Assembly (NCBI GenBank): GCA_016743925.1
Contig: JADGFH010000160.1
Coordinates: 2,474-10,123, forward strand
Reading direction: 5' to 3'
Origin: Labilibaculum sp.
GTDB lineage: Bacteria > Bacteroidota > Bacteroidia > Bacteroidales > Marinifilaceae
Length of the DNA stretch: 7,650 nt
Position numbers and translations under genes: made by a program. Positions 6,000-7,650 of this stretch are shown piece after piece. Below the pieces are notes generated by a model. That model had not been told where the DNA came from and did no database searches. It saw nothing but the letters and a program-made list of their open reading frames with translations. Numbering within the stretch: position 1 is the first letter of the stretch; each line of letters starts with the position of its first letter.

Positions 6000-7568
6000 T
6001 TATTCCACATCCTCCCATGGAACTAGTTCAGATTTATAATAATTTATCCCCATAAATTCGAATCGAGACTTCTGCTTTCCTAAACGAACTTTGTACTCGT
6101 CCCAACTCTTATCGTCATTTGAAGACCAACCTAATTCAGCATAACCAGGTAATCGTGGAAATACCATATAATCTATATCATCATTTGTTTTAATTGTTTC
6201 GGTCCACAGTGGAGCCTCGATACCAATGATATCTTCTTTGCTAATTCCTTCCACATTACTTTCCAATGTCCAATTATAAGCCTTATCAACTTCTATATAA
6301 CCAGCCCAATGCAATCCTAATGGGCAAATTGAATCGTACTGTATATCTAAATAAGCTTTTGCTGCAGGTGACATAATCACTTTAACATTTTGTTTCACTG
6401 CCTTTAATGCATTATCTGGCTTGGTTTGCCAGAATTGAGCGATAGAGTTATCCTTAAGAGAACCTGCTGCAATATCTGCCCATCCAATCATCTGCTTACC
6501 ATGAGCATTTACAATATCTTGAACCTTGTTAATAAATTCGATATAATCGTCTTTTGCAGTTACATGAGATTCATCACCACCAATATGAATGTATGGTCCA
6601 GGAGTTAGTGCAGTTATTTCACGAACAACATCATCGATAAACTTATAAGTAATGTCTTTATCTGTAGCCAAAGTGCTAAAACCAACTTCTGTACCAGTAT
6701 ATAATTCTGTTGTTTTATTATTTGCATTCAACTCAGCATAAGAAGCTAATGCTGCGTTAGTATGACCTGGCATATCAATCTCAGGAATAATCGTAATAAA
6801 ACGTTCCTGCGCATAATTCACGATATCAGTATACTGTTCTTGCGTGTAAAAACCACCTTCACCACCACCAACTTGAGTGCTTCCTCCATGGGTAGTTAAA
6901 TTTGGCCAGGCTTTAATTTCAATTCTCCATCCTTGATCATCTGATAAATGCAGGTGCAAAATATTCATTTTATAAGCTGCAATTAAATCAATAAAACGCT
7001 TCACATCATCCACACCGAAAAAATGTCTGGACACATCAAGCATAGCTCCTCTAAATCCGAAATTTGGAGCATCTTCAATGGTTCCGCTCGCCATTTCCCA
7101 AGGTCCTTCTTGTAATTTATTTGATTCAATTCTTGCAGGCAACAACTGTCTAAGGGTTTGAATACCTCTAAATAATCCAGCTAATGTATATGCTTGTAAT
7201 TGAACTTTTTTCTCTCCTATATTTAATTCGTAACCTTCATCTCCCAGTGTCTTTTTACTATCGGATAATGATAATGATATGCCTTTTTTATCCATCGCAT
7301 TATCAGCGCTCTTCACCTGAAGTATAAATCCTGTTGCCGGCTTTAAAAAATTGGCTAGATAGGTTCCAATTTGCTCAGCTCCCTCTGATTTAGCTTCAAC
7401 ATAAATTACCGTATTTTTAGTTAGTTCAAATGAACTTCCTTTAGCAATAAGCTTTGACGGTTTTGGAATTAAATTTTCTTTTGCCAAATCTTTTGGCGTT
7501 GGTGTTTTACAGGAAAAAAGTAACATTGCAATAATGAATATTTGACCTAACTTAAATAATTTACTCAT
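6000..7568 (-). CDS. GH20 beta-N-acetylhexosaminidase lipoprotein
   Basis: This 522-aa enzyme should cleave terminal beta-GlcNAc or beta-GalNAc. A signal peptide with lipobox LFSC puts the lipidated Cys at position 20. The residues after it (KTPTPKD) lack the acidic cluster of the Bacteroidota surface-export signal, so a periplasm-facing anchor is at least as likely as surface display. The GH20b domain covers about 32-160 and the barrel about 165-500. Visible residues are R173, D178, HLHLSDDQGWR (205-215), PGH (267-269), the catalytic pair D332-E333 in HIGGDES, W363, W380, Y406/D408 and W455/E457. Spacing from the catalytic pair through W363, W380 and D408 to W455 largely follows the compact Streptomyces plicatus hexosaminidase pattern as I recall it. 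It is the first gene of the unit visible here. The ATG chosen gives a complete lipoprotein signal; only a weak purine run (AAAAGAAA) precedes it. Confidence 0.95.
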   Translation of the reverse strand: MSKLFKLGQIFIIAMLLFSCKTPTPKDLAKENLIPKPSKLIAKGSSFELTKNTVIYVEAKSEGAEQIGTYLANFLKPATGFILQVKSADNAMDKKGISLSLSDSKKTLGDEGYELNIGEKKVQLQAYTLAGLFRGIQTLRQLLPARIESNKLQEGPWEMASGTIEDAPNFGFRGAMLDVSRHFFGVDDVKRFIDLIAAYKMNILHLHLSDDQGWRIEIKAWPNLTTHGGSTQVGGGEGGFYTQEQYTDIVNYAQERFITIIPEIDMPGHTNAALASYAELNANNKTTELYTGTEVGFSTLATDKDITYKFIDDVVREITALTPGPYIHIGGDESHVTAKDDYIEFINKVQDIVNAHGKQMIGWADIAAGSLKDNSIAQFWQTKPDNALKAVKQNVKVIMSPAAKAYLDIQYDSICPLGLHWAGYIEVDKAYNWTLESNVEGISKEDIIGIEAPLWTETIKTNDDIDYMVFPRLPGYAELGWSSNDDKSWDEYKVRLGKQKSRFEFMGINYYKSELVPWEDVE

Positions 7569-7650
7569 TTTCTTTTCAGATTTATAATTAGTCTTATTAG
7601 CAATACAATCTTGTAGATAAATTTACTCACTCACAGTTTGTGTTGTGTAC

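Larger units (their letters stand above)
2687..7568 (-). other. Putative three-gene amino-sugar glycan hydrolase operon
   Basis: Three genes in the same direction are separated by 36 bp and 65 bp, with no terminator hairpin or perfect TAnnTTTG box in the gaps, and end at one strong terminator. Gene order is GH20 lipoprotein, sulfatase, secreted GH20. Co-transcription is inferred from spacing. The 82 bp before the first gene (7569-7650) hold only an imperfect -7-like TAAATTTA on the minus strand (7609-7602), so the promoter, or further upstream operon genes, may lie beyond the window. Confidence 0.65.

Noticed and set aside
7569..7650. Promoter for the operon upstream of the first GH20 gene
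   Set aside because: TAAATTTA on the minus strand misses the last consensus base and no TTTG -33 box lies at the right distance; the real promoter may be outside the window.
1..7650. CRISPR arrays, insertion sequences, tRNA or rRNA genes, SusC/SusD genes
   Set aside because: No regularly spaced repeats, transposase motifs, tRNA-like folds or transporter sequences were seen on either strand.

Overview
The window looks like part of a polysaccharide-degradation locus from an AT-rich Bacteroidota, probably a free-living or marine member of the Bacteroidales/Marinilabiliales or Flavobacteriia. The reasons are the low GC, export signals ending in A|Q, start codons without Shine-Dalgarno sequences, a Bacteroidota-type -7 box (TAnnTTTG), and the gene mix: GH20 hexosaminidases, a sulfatase, and a membrane-anchored AraC regulator with a Y_Y_Y-like domain. 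Lineage below phylum is a guess. All four confident genes lie on the minus strand, so transcription runs from high to low coordinates.

Right to left, a compact three-gene unit comes first. It holds a GH20 beta-N-acetylhexosaminidase lipoprotein (7568-6000), a formylglycine-dependent S1 sulfatase (5963-4404) and a second, soluble secreted GH20 enzyme (4338-2725). The gaps are 36 and 65 bp. A strong intrinsic terminator (2719-2687) begins 5 nt after the last stop codon. About 400 bp of AT-rich DNA follows, with a candidate promoter (-7 box at 2354-2347) and a 12-bp palindrome upstream of it. The fourth gene (2284-434) encodes a one-protein transmembrane regulator: signal peptide, LamG-like domain, Fn3-like domain, Y_Y_Y-like domain, one membrane span, and a cytoplasmic AraC-type DNA-binding domain. 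The left 433 bp contain no convincing gene, only inverted repeats and one doubtful small ORF on the plus strand.

Working model (inference): the sulfatase removes sulfate from an exported or imported amino-sugar glycan (sulfated GlcNAc or GalNAc units as in glycosaminoglycans, mucin-type or other glycoprotein glycans). The two hexosaminidases, which differ in active-site spacing and in anchoring, release terminal GlcNAc/GalNAc. The regulator would sense a glycan outside the cytoplasmic membrane through its lectin-like domain and signal directly across the membrane to DNA. No SusC/SusD transporter pair, sulfatase-maturing enzyme or sugar kinase lies in the window, so the locus is either part of a larger PUL or a satellite of one.

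The most unusual item is the regulator architecture. The enzymes are recognisable family members, and I see no clearly undescribed multi-gene system here.
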